Shown: one piece after another, positions 36,291 to 44,308 of the stretch
Position numbering within the stretch: position 1 is the first letter of the stretch
How the letters are laid out: every line of letters begins with the position of its first letter
Source: JBEOJY01 sp040275305
GTDB lineage: Bacteria > Pseudomonadota > Alphaproteobacteria > UBA9219
Direction: 5' to 3'
NCBI GenBank assembly: GCA_040275305.1
Contig: JBEOJY010000053.1
Coordinates: 51,189 to 115,188 of the forward strand
Length of the DNA: 64,000 nucleotides
Program-made: the position numbers and the translations under genes
Notes under the pieces: model-generated
Seen by the model: only the letters and a program-made list of their open reading frames with translations
Database searches by the model: none
Told to the model about the DNA's origin: nothing

Positions 36291-38819
36291 TCACAAGTTT
36301 CTCCCCGCCCGTCTGATCCCACGCGCCGCTTTCGCTGCAATCTGCGCCTGACTGGCGCGGAAGGAACCAGCGTCGGGCGTGGAGATGTTCATAACAACAT
36401 TGACCGGCGTTGATGCGCGACCTGCGTCTTTCGGCAACACGACCTCGCCACGTTGCAGGATGGCAGGGATTTCGCCGGGCATGAGGCCAGCGATGCCGCC
36501 ACTGTGGTAACGCGGCGCTCCGGCGAAGACGTAGGACGGGACTTGCCGCTGGGGCGCGGTTTCGCCAACTACGCCGCCTTCGTGGAAGATTGAACCGAAC
36601 AGATCGCCAAAGAACCCGCCGCTACCGATGCTGCCCCCGATCGCGTCGAACAACGGGCCGGTGATTGATTTCTGCACCACCATACGGGTGATGTCCGCGA
36701 CGATGGATTTGGCGAGATCGTCGAGGCTTTTCAGGCTTTGCCCGCCGGACGTCACAAGATCGACGATGGCGTCGTCGGTCGCCTTCATCGCGCTGGTGAA
36801 GGCCTTCTCGACCGCCGAGGCGGAATCTGCCGCTTCGTCACGGTATTTCTGGAACGCCCGCAGCGCGCCAGCCTCAGAGTCCTTCCGCGCCGCCAGATTG
36901 TCCTGCGTCGCTTTCTCAAGCGCGAGGTTATAGACGTTCTGACTGATGGCTCCGGCGTCGAGCAGTTCCTTCAGCTTGGCCAGCTTCTCCGCATAGGATT
37001 CCGCCGCGCCCTTGGTTTCAAGGGTTAGTTTCTGGCCTTCCTGCTGAAGCTTGTTGAACCTTTCCTGCGCGTCGGTCTGGTCATACAGCGCGGCGGCGAG
37101 TTCCCTCGTGTGCTCAATCTGCGCCTGTGTCGCCGTTTCCGGCAACCGCGCCACAGCCTCGGTGATCGCGGCCTGTCGCTTGTCTTTCAGCTTGTCGAGC
37201 TGCCGCCCATAATCGTCGATGACCTTCTGCGCTTCGGCAAAAGCCTTCTGGTCGAACAACTGCGCGGCCAGTTTGCGTGTCTGCATCCTCTCGGCATCGC
37301 CAGCCTGATCGGAGAGACGGCTGACGGCTTGATCGATAAACGCCTGCCGCGCGTTGCCAAGACCCAGCAACTGCCGCTGTAAATCGCCCACGACCTTGGC
37401 GTTGGCTTCCGATGCGCGTTTGGCCGCTTCCAGCGCAGGTTTCTCGACCGCCTCAATCTGGCGGCGGGCGATGTCCTCGGCTTCTTTGATCGCGGTATCC
37501 ACGCCGCTGACGTTGCTGTTGTCCTTTTCCCGTAGGTTTTCGAGCCGTTGTTTGGTCGTCGCCAGTTCGGCGTTGATCTTGGCGATCTTTTCCGCCGGAT
37601 CGGTAACCAGCTTGTCCAGCGCCTCGTCGAGTTTTTTGCGCTGGTCGGTCAGAAGTTCAGCGCGATGGTCTTTTTCGGCTGCGGCGCGTCCGGCAGCGGC
37701 TTGCGCCTCTGCTTCGGCTTCCTTGCGTGTCTCGGCGGTCAGGGCTTCGACCTCGCTGCGCAAATCCGCGATCTTTTCCTTTTGCCGATCAAGCAACGGC
37801 GTCATGTCGGTCATGACGCGCGGCTTGTAGTTTTGCAGCCGCTCCAGAACTCGCTGCGCTTCCGCCAGTTCCGCCGTGGTTTCCGTCAGCCTTTCGGCCA
37901 GCGGAGCCTTCTTGAACAGGTCGGTGACGCCTTCAAGCGTGGCCGAAAGCCCACGCAAGGCGATCTCGGCACCGCCGGACACCACGCTGGTCTGGCCGAT
38001 GGACTCCAGCATGTTTTTCCATGCCACGGCCAGCCGATGCGAAGCGCCAGTGACGCCCGAAGCCTCGGCAGCGCCCGCGCCGCCGACCTTGGCTTCCAGA
38101 GCGTCGAGAATGACCTTCTGCGCCTCTGCTGTCTGACCAGTTTCGGCAAGGCTTTTGATAACCTCGCGCTGGCCTTGCGTGAACACCACGCCGACGCGGC
38201 GCAAGGCGGTCAGACCTTCGACCGGGTCTTCCAATGCGCGGCCAAGGCGCACAACGCTGGAATGCAAGTCCTGCCCGAACACGGCGGACATATCCTGCGC
38301 CAACCGCAGGGCGCGGGTGAAACTGTCGCCCGCGACCGACCGAAACGTCGCCAGCGCGGCGGCGGCGTCCTGCACCTGTTCGGCGGTGACGAGCGCGGAT
38401 TTCTCAATGCCGTCGGAAAACTCGACGATCTGTCGCGCCGTCAGGCCCGACGACTGGCCGGTCGCTGTCAACACCGCCTGCAGACGGTTGTAGGATTTCT
38501 CCGCCTGCATCGCTTCTTCGATGCTTTTCTCAAGTCCAAGCGTGACTACGGTCAGCCCCGCCGCTGCCGCAAGCCCATAGGGGCCGAGCGCGCCCAGAGC
38601 CGACCCCAGCGGCCCCATTTCGTGCGCCAGCCCTTGAACGCGCCCTTGCAGGTTGTGTGATGCGGCGTCAATCGCCAGCAACGCCTTCGAGGCCGGTTGC
38701 GAAGCTTGTTCGATCTGCTGCAGGGCTTTTTGCCCTGCATCCCCGACATCCTTCAGCTCGGCCTTGACCTTGCCCCCGTCCATGACGGACAGGCGAATGG
38801 CGAGGTTCTTTTCGGTCAT
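36291..38819 (-). CDS. lambda-type tail length tape measure protein
   Basis: An 842-residue tape measure protein that sets siphovirus tail length. The N-terminal region has the prophage tail-length domain (GPLGSALGALGPYGLAAAAGL, LTALRRVGVVFTQGQREVIKSLAETGQTAEAQKVILDALEAKVGG) and long coiled-coil helices at about 300-560. The C-terminal lambda-GpH-like part ends with KSLDDLAKSIVADITRMVVQK...GGIAGLMPGEIPAILQRGEVVL. It looks intact. The start codon overlaps the stop of the nuclease gene (ATGA), so translation is coupled. Confidence 0.93.
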   Translation of the reverse strand: MTEKNLAIRLSVMDGGKVKAELKDVGDAGQKALQQIEQASQPASKALLAIDAASHNLQGRVQGLAHEMGPLGSALGALGPYGLAAAAGLTVVTLGLEKSIEEAMQAEKSYNRLQAVLTATGQSSGLTARQIVEFSDGIEKSALVTAEQVQDAAAALATFRSVAGDSFTRALRLAQDMSAVFGQDLHSSVVRLGRALEDPVEGLTALRRVGVVFTQGQREVIKSLAETGQTAEAQKVILDALEAKVGGAGAAEASGVTGASHRLAVAWKNMLESIGQTSVVSGGAEIALRGLSATLEGVTDLFKKAPLAERLTETTAELAEAQRVLERLQNYKPRVMTDMTPLLDRQKEKIADLRSEVEALTAETRKEAEAEAQAAAGRAAAEKDHRAELLTDQRKKLDEALDKLVTDPAEKIAKINAELATTKQRLENLREKDNSNVSGVDTAIKEAEDIARRQIEAVEKPALEAAKRASEANAKVVGDLQRQLLGLGNARQAFIDQAVSRLSDQAGDAERMQTRKLAAQLFDQKAFAEAQKVIDDYGRQLDKLKDKRQAAITEAVARLPETATQAQIEHTRELAAALYDQTDAQERFNKLQQEGQKLTLETKGAAESYAEKLAKLKELLDAGAISQNVYNLALEKATQDNLAARKDSEAGALRAFQKYRDEAADSASAVEKAFTSAMKATDDAIVDLVTSGGQSLKSLDDLAKSIVADITRMVVQKSITGPLFDAIGGSIGSGGFFGDLFGSIFHEGGVVGETAPQRQVPSYVFAGAPRYHSGGIAGLMPGEIPAILQRGEVVLPKDAGRASTPVNVVMNISTPDAGSFRASQAQIAAKAARGIRRAGRNL

Positions 38820-39514
38820 GATTGTTTGATGTCGTGTGCTTGCTTTAGGTGAAATTCAACTTCGTATTCAAACAAACTAATGTTTGGCACGACTGTCATT
38901 GCATATCGAAGTTTATCTCCGATTTCCTTTGCTACAATAATGCCATTTACTTGACTGCCCTTGCCAATAGTCTGCTGAACCCACCCCATATATCTGGTTA
39001 GTTGACCTATCGCGTGATCCGGGCTTCGAGCACGTTTCAGCTCGAATACAAAAAACTGGTTATGCTCGTCTACCGCCAAGATGTCGATTGGCCCAACTGC
39101 GGTTGGATATTCGATGCCATCACGACCGCTTGGATCAACGAAGAGCCGCAGTCGCTTTCCTTGAACGTCAATGGAACTAATGTTTTGCGCGATAAAATCA
39201 CGCAACTGATATTCTAAGCCGAACGCCGTATCCGATATTTCTTCGCTTAAGTCCTCGTTCTCATCACCCAAGACAGCTTCTATTGTAGGATCCGAAGCCA
39301 AGTTTTTTCCTGAAGGCACAAGTCTGACTTCGGTTGATGTTTCTTGAACAGACCATCCGTTACGACGAAGCGCATTCCGAAGTTGATGCGATGTACTGGT
39401 CGTTGCATCAAATCCAGACGGAATATGCTGTGGATTCTGTCGCAGCCATTCCTTCAAAGGATAGACTTCGATCCCGCCATCATCTTTGGGAAGAATGACA
39501 TTGAATTTTTTCAA
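38816..39514 (-). CDS. NucS-like PD-(D/E)XK nuclease
   Basis: A 232-residue protein whose second half resembles the endonuclease NucS/DUF91 domain: the metal-binding pattern GPIDILAVD...FFVFELKRARSPDHAIGQLTRYMGWVQQ contains the Asp, then Glu-x-Lys, of a PD-(D/E)XK site (about residues 137-165). The N-terminal half (1-80) is a separate small domain with WLRQNPQHIPSGF. TTG at 39514 is the likely start, with AGGGGG upstream. It lies between the tail chaperone genes and the tape measure, overlapping the latter by ATGA. This slot is normally empty, and the AT-richer codons point to a recent insertion. It could be a DNA repair nuclease or an anti-phage nuclease; the function is unproven. Confidence 0.8.
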   Translation of the reverse strand: MKKFNVILPKDDGGIEVYPLKEWLRQNPQHIPSGFDATTSTSHQLRNALRRNGWSVQETSTEVRLVPSGKNLASDPTIEAVLGDENEDLSEEISDTAFGLEYQLRDFIAQNISSIDVQGKRLRLFVDPSGRDGIEYPTAVGPIDILAVDEHNQFFVFELKRARSPDHAIGQLTRYMGWVQQTIGKGSQVNGIIVAKEIGDKLRYAMTVVPNISLFEYEVEFHLKQAHDIKQS

Positions 39515-39523
39515 AACAACCCC

Positions 39524-39877
39524 CTATAGTTGAAGCCTTTTATTAAAGGCTTGAACGATACCGATTTCGTTGCTCGATATTAAATCAGCCGTGGCGTTTA
39601 GGGAATACCCCAACGCCTCCGCAATTTTAATCACCGCCACCATGTCAATGCCGGTCACAAGCAGTCCTGCTACACGCAACTGCCCGGCACAGCGAAGCGC
39701 TATGTCCCATGCCTCCCAGCCTTCGACGGTTTGTGGCTCGTGCTCGGCATAGGGACAGAGGTTGCCTTGGGCGTTGGGCTTGCCTTTCGAACAGGGCAAA
39801 CCCGCATCGGCGCAAGCACCACAATATTCCGGCCCGCCGACGAAATGCCATTCGCAACGAGCCTTTAGGCGTTTTTT
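39524..39877 (-). CDS. tail assembly chaperone, T extension (made by frameshift)
   Basis: A 117-codon frame without a credible start of its own; an upstream ATG at 39940 lies inside the G gene and would give Arg-rich nonsense first. Authentic sequence begins at KKRLKARCEWHFVGGPEYC, exactly one base back from the end of the G gene. It carries a Cys-rich patch (EWHFVGGPEYCGACADAGLPC, and NLCPYAEH) and a helical end. It is read as a fusion with G through the minus-one site at 39871-39877, like GT of lambda. Confidence 0.85.
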   Translation of the reverse strand, partial: KKRLKARCEWHFVGGPEYCGACADAGLPCSKGKPNAQGNLCPYAEHEPQTVEGWEAWDIALRCAGQLRVAGLLVTGIDMVAVIKIAEALGYSLNATADLISSNEIGIVQAFNKRLQL

Positions 39878-40206
39878 TCCTGCTCCAGCACCAGCGCGGG
39901 GCCGAGATAGAGGCGTTCGAAGGCGTCCGCGATGGGCCACAGATCAAGCAGCGCGGCAATGGCTTCGGGCGACACGGGCGCGGGATTGCCATCGGCATCG
40001 CCAACGCCTTCCCAGTCGATGACGGCCAGTTGCGCAAGGTTTTTGAGCAAGGCCGCGCTGCGTGTCGCAGCATCGTCCTCGGCATCTTTCATCGCCTGCA
40101 CCCGCGCGGCCATGACGAAGGCTGTGGTGATGGGGCGGACATGCAGACGCACGCCGTGGGCAAGATCAAGCCAATAAGGCTCGCGTTTCAGGTCGAGACG
40201 GATCAT
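39865..40206 (-). CDS. tail assembly chaperone G-like protein
   Basis: A 113-residue acidic protein located between tail tube and tape measure, where the G chaperone sits in siphoviruses. Most of the chain is helical (VMAARVQAMKDAEDDAATRSAALLKNLAQLA). It ends EQEKNA-stop, directly after a slippery heptamer. Its start overlaps the tail tube stop (ATGA). Assignment rests on position, size and the frameshift site. Confidence 0.85.
   Translation of the reverse strand: MIRLDLKREPYWLDLAHGVRLHVRPITTAFVMAARVQAMKDAEDDAATRSAALLKNLAQLAVIDWEGVGDADGNPAPVSPEAIAALLDLWPIADAFERLYLGPALVLEQEKNA
39871..39877 (-). promoter_or_regulatory. A AAA AAC programmed minus-one frameshift site
   Basis: On the minus strand the zero-frame codons GAA AAA AAC GCC TAA contain the slippery heptamer A AAA AAC. 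A one-base backward slip gives AAA AAA CGC CTA, which enters the downstream T frame with no stop. The G stop codon is only six bases beyond the heptamer. This matches the X XXY YYZ rule and the tail chaperone context. Confidence 0.9.
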
Positions 40207-41147
40207 GCGTAGCTCTCCACATCGTTTTTGAGGGTGACGGTTAGCATGCAGCCTGCCGTTGCCGACTTGGCCGCTTGCCAGTTGAAATTCGCCTGCACGC
40301 CAGCGGGGCCGGAAAGGCCGAGCTTGGGTTTGGGCAAATAGACTTCGTGCGCCGTGAATAGCAGCGAGTGATCGGTGTCGATGACGTAGCCAAACTCCAG
40401 CTCGACAGGCGTGTTGCTGGTGGCGGCGTCGATCAACGCTGTGTCGGCAAAGCGCGTGTCGAGCGTACCAGTCAGCGCCGCGATGGTGGGATCGACACCG
40501 TCGATCTTGCCGTCGGCGCGGATCGTGGTGATGCGCTCAAGATTGTTGGTGTAGGTGACTTGTGCGCCGGTGACGTTGGCAAGAGCGACGCCATCCTTCT
40601 TGATCGAGCCTTGGAACTGATTGAAACGCGTCTGTGCGGCAGAGGTCGGCGTGCCACCGCCACTTGTCGTGGCGCGGGTTTCGCCTTGGGCGATACAGTT
40701 CAGCGTTGCGCTGGCAGCGCCAGACTGGGCAAAAGACATCTGCGCCGAATTGACACGCACGCCTGCGTTTAAGAAGAAGGCCGGAACCTCCGGCATGCCG
40801 ACTTCCAGCGACAGGCTGGGCAGCGAAGACGCACCGGACGTGAAAGTATGCGTGAACGGTGCGGAAACGCCAGTCGTCACAGGCACGCCGAACAACGCCT
40901 TCAGCCAATGGCCAAAATTCCGAAGATCAACCGGCACGACGATGTCGCCTTCGACCTTGATCACGTCGCGGATCGGCTGCGACGGATCGCGGCCTTGGCC
41001 CAGAAGGTCGGACGCGATCAAGCCTTGCTCGGAACCAAGCTGCGACGACACGAACGGGAATTTTATGTAATTGCCGCTGGGCGGTGTTCCGTAGGTCGTC
41101 TCGAATTTTCCCAATAGCTGCGCGTTGGCTCCGTAAGCGCGGGACAT
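40203..41147 (-). CDS. phage major tail tube protein
   Basis: A 314-residue beta-rich protein. The N-terminal half shows the tail tube pattern LLGKFETTYGTPPSGNYIKFPF, DIVVPVDLRNFGHWLKALFG and HTFTSGASSLPSLSLEVGM. Its C-terminal half ends with FTAHEVYLPKPKLGLSGPAGVQANFNWQAAK, typical for siphovirus tubes of about 300 residues. A strong GAGGAGG lies before the ATG. It looks intact and opens the tail operon after the terminator protein. Confidence 0.9.
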   Translation of the reverse strand: MSRAYGANAQLLGKFETTYGTPPSGNYIKFPFVSSQLGSEQGLIASDLLGQGRDPSQPIRDVIKVEGDIVVPVDLRNFGHWLKALFGVPVTTGVSAPFTHTFTSGASSLPSLSLEVGMPEVPAFFLNAGVRVNSAQMSFAQSGAASATLNCIAQGETRATTSGGGTPTSAAQTRFNQFQGSIKKDGVALANVTGAQVTYTNNLERITTIRADGKIDGVDPTIAALTGTLDTRFADTALIDAATSNTPVELEFGYVIDTDHSLLFTAHEVYLPKPKLGLSGPAGVQANFNWQAAKSATAGCMLTVTLKNDVESYA

Positions 41148-41239
41148 GTTGTCCTCCTCTGTTCAGTGTTGGAATGGGTTGAACGCATGGTTCGCGCCCC
41201 CCGCCTGCGCGGGGGCACGCTCCGGCACGTGCCATGTTA

Positions 41240-41290
41240 TTTTCCTGTTGTTAGGGGTTTAGTCCACCTACGCCAAGGCTTCGGTGGATT
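41240..41290 (-). terminator. hairpin between tail terminator and tail tube genes
   Basis: An imperfect stem TCCACC...GGTGGA with inner pairs around GCC AAG GC (41262-41289) lies in the gap between the two genes. No clear T-run follows, so it may be only a processing hairpin. Confidence 0.25.
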
Positions 41291-41717
41291 AACCGAGTTG
41301 GTCGGCGGTCGTGTAAATCAGTTCGATGGCGACAGTAGCCGCTTTGAAGCCAGCCGCGCCTTCGACAGCCAAGGCACTGCTGTCCGGCGCAAGCGGCGTG
41401 ACACGGTCACACAAGCCGCCCAGCGTAAGCTCGGAAGCCAGTGCGGAAGCAATGGACGCGAACAGGTCGTCTAACGCTGCGTCCCGTGTCGCTGGATCAT
41501 GTCCGGTGACGATCACTTCCAACAAAGCGCGGTGCTGCCAGTAATAAGACAGAGGAGACAACGTCACTTCCGGTTCGCCCGGATCGCCATCACGCAGGAT
41601 GATCAAGCCACCCGCCGGAACTTTTTCCGGTACGACCTCGTTCCGCAGGACTTTTGCAGGAATGCGTTTAAGCGCGTTCAGAAGCGCCGAGAGAATTTGT
41701 TCGCGTTGACTGGCCAT
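41289..41717 (-). CDS. phage minor tail/tail terminator protein
   Basis: A 142-residue protein upstream of the tail tube gene, the position of the tail terminator in lambdoid phages. ATG at 41717 is chosen because upstream sequence (to 41768) belongs to the promoter of the toxin-antitoxin genes. The chain has a helix (QILSALLNALKRI), then the strand pattern LIILRDGDPGEPEVTLSP and ALLEVIVTGHDPATRDAALDDLFASIASAL, as in GTA gp8/lambda U-like proteins. It looks complete. Confidence 0.75.
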   Translation of the reverse strand: MASQREQILSALLNALKRIPAKVLRNEVVPEKVPAGGLIILRDGDPGEPEVTLSPLSYYWQHRALLEVIVTGHDPATRDAALDDLFASIASALASELTLGGLCDRVTPLAPDSSALAVEGAAGFKAATVAIELIYTTADQLG

Positions 41718-41797
41718 TACAAGGATCTTCCTTCTTTTTCTTGACATTGTGTGACGTTTGGCATACATTTGTCCTATCAGGAAACAAGGAGCACGTC

Positions 41798-42058
41798 ATG
41801 TCCAAAACAGCCGTCATCAATACGCGCGTCGAGCCTGCAATTAAAAAATCCGTCGAGGCTGTCTTGCGTCCTTTGGGGCTGACGACGACGGAGGCCGTCA
41901 ATTTGTTTTTTCATCAGGTCGTGCTGCGCAGGGGCCTGCCTTTCGAGGTGAGCCATCCCAACGCCGCGACAAGCAAGGCTCTGCAAAACGTCATGGCGGG
42001 AAAAAACGTTCGCCGCACGTCGCTTGATGCGCTTAAGCGCGAGTTCGGCGATGCGTGA
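41798..42058 (+). CDS. dinJ: DinJ/RelB-family antitoxin
   Basis: An 86-residue ribbon-helix-helix antitoxin. The DNA-binding part KTAVINTRVEPAIKKSVEAVLRPLGLTTTEAVNLFFHQVV is the DinJ/RelB pattern, and the C-terminal tail (KALQNVMAGKNVRRTSLDALKREFGDA) would wrap the toxin. AAGGAG precedes ATG at 41798. It overlaps the toxin gene by eight bases. Its promoter (41741-41797) contains a short TTGACA-like box, and the pair is probably auto-repressed. Confidence 0.9.
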   Translation: MSKTAVINTRVEPAIKKSVEAVLRPLGLTTTEAVNLFFHQVVLRRGLPFEVSHPNAATSKALQNVMAGKNVRRTSLDALKREFGDA

Positions 42059-42320
42059 GCTTTTCCTTGAAGGCGGTTTCAAGAAAGACCTGAAACTTGC
42101 GCAGAAGCGCCGCCTTAAGCTCGACAAGCTTTGGGAGATTGTCGAGCAGTTGCAAAAAGGCAAGTCTCTTGCGCCCAAACATCGTCCGCATCGCCTTTCG
42201 GGCAAGTGGGCGCGTTTTTGGGAATGCCATATCGAGCCGGATTGGCTTTTGGTTTACGCCTTGACGGACGATGGCCTGATCCTTGTGCGTACCGGCACAC
42301 ATTCGGATTTGTTCGGCTAA
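42051..42320 (+). CDS. yafQ: YafQ-family mRNA interferase toxin
   Basis: An 89-residue RelE-superfamily toxin that cleaves mRNA on ribosomes. It shows the YafQ pattern: FKKDLKLAQKRRLKLDKLWEIV, KHRPHRLSGKWARFWECHIEPDWLLVYAL and the ending LVRTGTHSDLFG with the catalytic-region His/Asp. It starts at the ATG that overlaps the antitoxin stop. With dinJ it forms a type II addiction pair inside the phage head-tail region and is transcribed against the phage operon, so it may stabilise the prophage. Confidence 0.92.
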   Translation: MRELFLEGGFKKDLKLAQKRRLKLDKLWEIVEQLQKGKSLAPKHRPHRLSGKWARFWECHIEPDWLLVYALTDDGLILVRTGTHSDLFG

Positions 42321-42958
42321 TCCCTGATATCGCTCCAATTCTGGATAACAAGGCGCGGCAAGGCGTCGTTCCATTTCCCTGCGGCACTGTCGATGTCGAA
42401 GCGCTTTTTCAGGCTGGCTTGCGGGATCAGGATAAACATGACGATGGTGGCGAGGCCGCGTCCGGTTTTCAGCGCCGTAGGCGACGCGACCCGCGCCTTG
42501 CCCTTGCTGGTGACACGGAAATTGTCCACGACCAGCAAACCGACATGCCGCGCGCCCTGCGGTGGGACATAGCGCAACGGGATGCCAGCCTCGGCAAAAT
42601 CCGCAGGCGTCAGTCGCTTGTTCTGACGGCGGATGACGTACTGCGTCGGGATAGCCAGAAACCGACCATGCTTGCTGCGGATGGTCACGCCTTCGGCAAA
42701 AGCGCTGATGATCTGCGGCGCTTTGCTCCAGACATAACCGGCGGCGTTCACACTTTGCTGGCCTTTGGGATAGATCTCGCCGCGCCACGTCTTGGAAAGA
42801 CGATCCCCCAGACCGGCGTTCGTAACTTGCGACCGCAGTTCCAGTTTCAGACCGCCCGTCGCTTGCTTAACACCGGACATAACGGCTTGCTCCGCCGCCT
42901 TGACCTCCGCCGCCATGATGCGGCGCAGGTCGCCTTGCAAGGCAGCGACAAGTCTCAT
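42317..42958 (-). CDS. phage minor structural protein (DUF6441-like)
   Basis: A 213-residue protein upstream of the tail terminator. The N-terminal MRLVAALQGDLRRIMAAEVKAAEQAVMSGVKQATGGLKLELR and LAIPTQYVIRRQ, with the later GLLVVDNFRV, suggest a head-tail or minor tail protein of the DUF6441 kind. The ATG at 42958 overlaps the stop of the head-tail gene (ATGA). The frame continues upstream to 43597, but that part is antisense nonsense within the other genes. Its 3' end meets the convergent toxin gene. Confidence 0.65.
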   Translation of the reverse strand: MRLVAALQGDLRRIMAAEVKAAEQAVMSGVKQATGGLKLELRSQVTNAGLGDRLSKTWRGEIYPKGQQSVNAAGYVWSKAPQIISAFAEGVTIRSKHGRFLAIPTQYVIRRQNKRLTPADFAEAGIPLRYVPPQGARHVGLLVVDNFRVTSKGKARVASPTALKTGRGLATIVMFILIPQASLKKRFDIDSAAGKWNDALPRLVIQNWSDIRD

Positions 42959-43275
42959 TCCGGCCTCGTGTTTAGCGTCCAGATCAGGTGGCTGGCATCG
43001 GCAATCGGTTCGCCTTGCACAATGAACATCGCGCCGTTGATCTCCAACCTGTCGCCAGGCTGGGGCGTGGCGATGTCTGTTGTGCGAACCTCCACAACCA
43101 TGGTTGTCGCGGCAACTCTGCTGTCGCCAAAGCCCGTCACCAGGTCGGGGCGATGCAGAATGGCTCGAACATTCAGGGCTGCGCCGCCGTCGACCGGATG
43201 CCAGACGACGCTTCTGGCGATATTGGGATCCGCGAACAGATCGCCGAGCGCCGCCTCCAAAACACCGTCGATCAT
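42955..43275 (-). CDS. head-tail connector protein (lambda FII-like)
   Basis: A 106-residue protein with alternating strands (TTMVVEVRTTDIATPQPGDRLEINGAMFIVQG) and the short N-terminal helix MIDGVLEAALGDLFADP. Small proteins of this kind follow the capsid gene in lambdoid phages and join head to tail. Overlaps the next gene by ATGA and its start directly abuts the capsid stop. Confidence 0.7.
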   Translation of the reverse strand: MIDGVLEAALGDLFADPNIARSVVWHPVDGGAALNVRAILHRPDLVTGFGDSRVAATTMVVEVRTTDIATPQPGDRLEINGAMFIVQGEPIADASHLIWTLNTRPE

Positions 43276-43820
43276 CAGTTGCTGCTGAACAGACGCACGG
43301 CCAAACGCGGACGTTTGTTGACCGGCAGGATTGAGGCTTCGGTGCGCACCTCGATCGCGCCGCCGTCCGGACGCGCCAGCTGCCGCGCGTAGATCGGCAG
43401 ACCCATCGTGTTGACGGTCTCCAGCAGATTGGCGGGCGCGCCGTAAGTGACGAAGGTGTCGAGCGTGCCGAGCGGGAACGCGATGCCTTCGGCGGCATCT
43501 GGAATGCCATTGGCGCGCACGCCCTGAATATCCTGCGGCGTGATGACGTCGTCATGCGGAATCCAAGGCACAGAAAAAGAACGCATGGAGCGGACATCGC
43601 GGTTGGCCACGGTGGAAGGCCCGCCGAGTGGCACGCTGGGCAGCAGGTTCAGCACGCCTTCCGATTGCTCGATCAGCACGGAGCGCTGCGTCACGCCGTC
43701 GAACCGGAACAGGCCCAGCTGGCCAAGGCGCGTGGTGATGTTGGGCAGGATATTGATGGCTTGAGTCATTTCTGCGAGGCCGTAGCCACCAGCGTCGAAG
43801 GGATTGATCATGATAGTCAT
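43275..43820 (-). pseudogene. major capsid protein E with internal deletion
   Basis: A 181-residue product that starts like full capsid protein E (INPFDAGGYGLAEMTQAIN, TTRLGQLGLFRFDGVTQRSV, SVPWIPHDDVITPQDIQGVRA) and ends like its C-terminus (GTLDTFVTYGAPANLLETVN, RTEASILPVNKRPRLAVRLFSS). The family is usually about 340 residues. The two halves are joined in frame at about residue 100, so about 160-170 residues of the central fold are missing. A decoration gene (gpD-like) and protease lie upstream as in lambda. Such a capsid is unlikely to form a normal shell. Confidence 0.85.
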
Positions 43821-43891
43821 GGGTTTCTCCGGATTTTAGGGACAAAAAAACCGCCGGAAAGGCGGCGTAGGCTTTGGAATGTGTATGAGGA

Positions 43892-44281
43892 TCAGGCTGT
43901 ATCGCGCGCAACCAGACCGTGGGCGGCAAGTTGGGCGAGCTTCGCCGCCTTTTCGGACGGTTGATCGACGCTGGAGTCATAGGAAAGCAGCGTCTTAGCC
44001 AGCAGAACCGGCCCGCGCACGGCCACCAGACCGATAGCGTCGGCCCCCGTGGCATCCACAGCTTCTAGCAGCACAGCGGAAGCATCCTCCGCGCCTTCAT
44101 CGCCCGAGACTTCGGTAATGGGCGACAGGCGGTATTTTCCGGTCGCCGTGATTTTGCCGAGCACTGCGCCCAGCGCGTAAACGGCTCCGGCCTTCAGGGT
44201 AACAATCTCGCGCGAGTAACGTGGCTCAAGCTCGTATTTGAGCAGGTCGCCGAGCGTGGGGGCTTGAACAAGAGCGGTCAT
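43892..44281 (-). CDS. head decoration protein (gpD-like)
   Basis: A 129-residue protein of the lambda gpD family, which trims and stabilises the capsid. The signature YSREIVTLKAGAVYALGAVLGKITATGKYRL is clear, and the end is a beta-rich stretch. AAGGAAA precedes the ATG. It is intact although the capsid it would bind is deleted. Confidence 0.9.
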   Translation of the reverse strand: MTALVQAPTLGDLLKYELEPRYSREIVTLKAGAVYALGAVLGKITATGKYRLSPITEVSGDEGAEDASAVLLEAVDATGADAIGLVAVRGPVLLAKTLLSYDSSVDQPSEKAAKLAQLAAHGLVARDTA

Positions 44282-44308
44282 GGGGTTTCCTTTCTTGGTG
44301 TGTAAGGG

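Noticed and set aside
37548..38660. 370-residue plus-strand frame
   Set aside because: Antisense shadow of the tape measure gene.
42959..43597. N-terminal extension of the DUF6441-like gene
   Set aside because: The extra frame is Arg/Ser-rich nonsense inside the connector and capsid genes; the authentic start overlaps the previous stop by ATGA.
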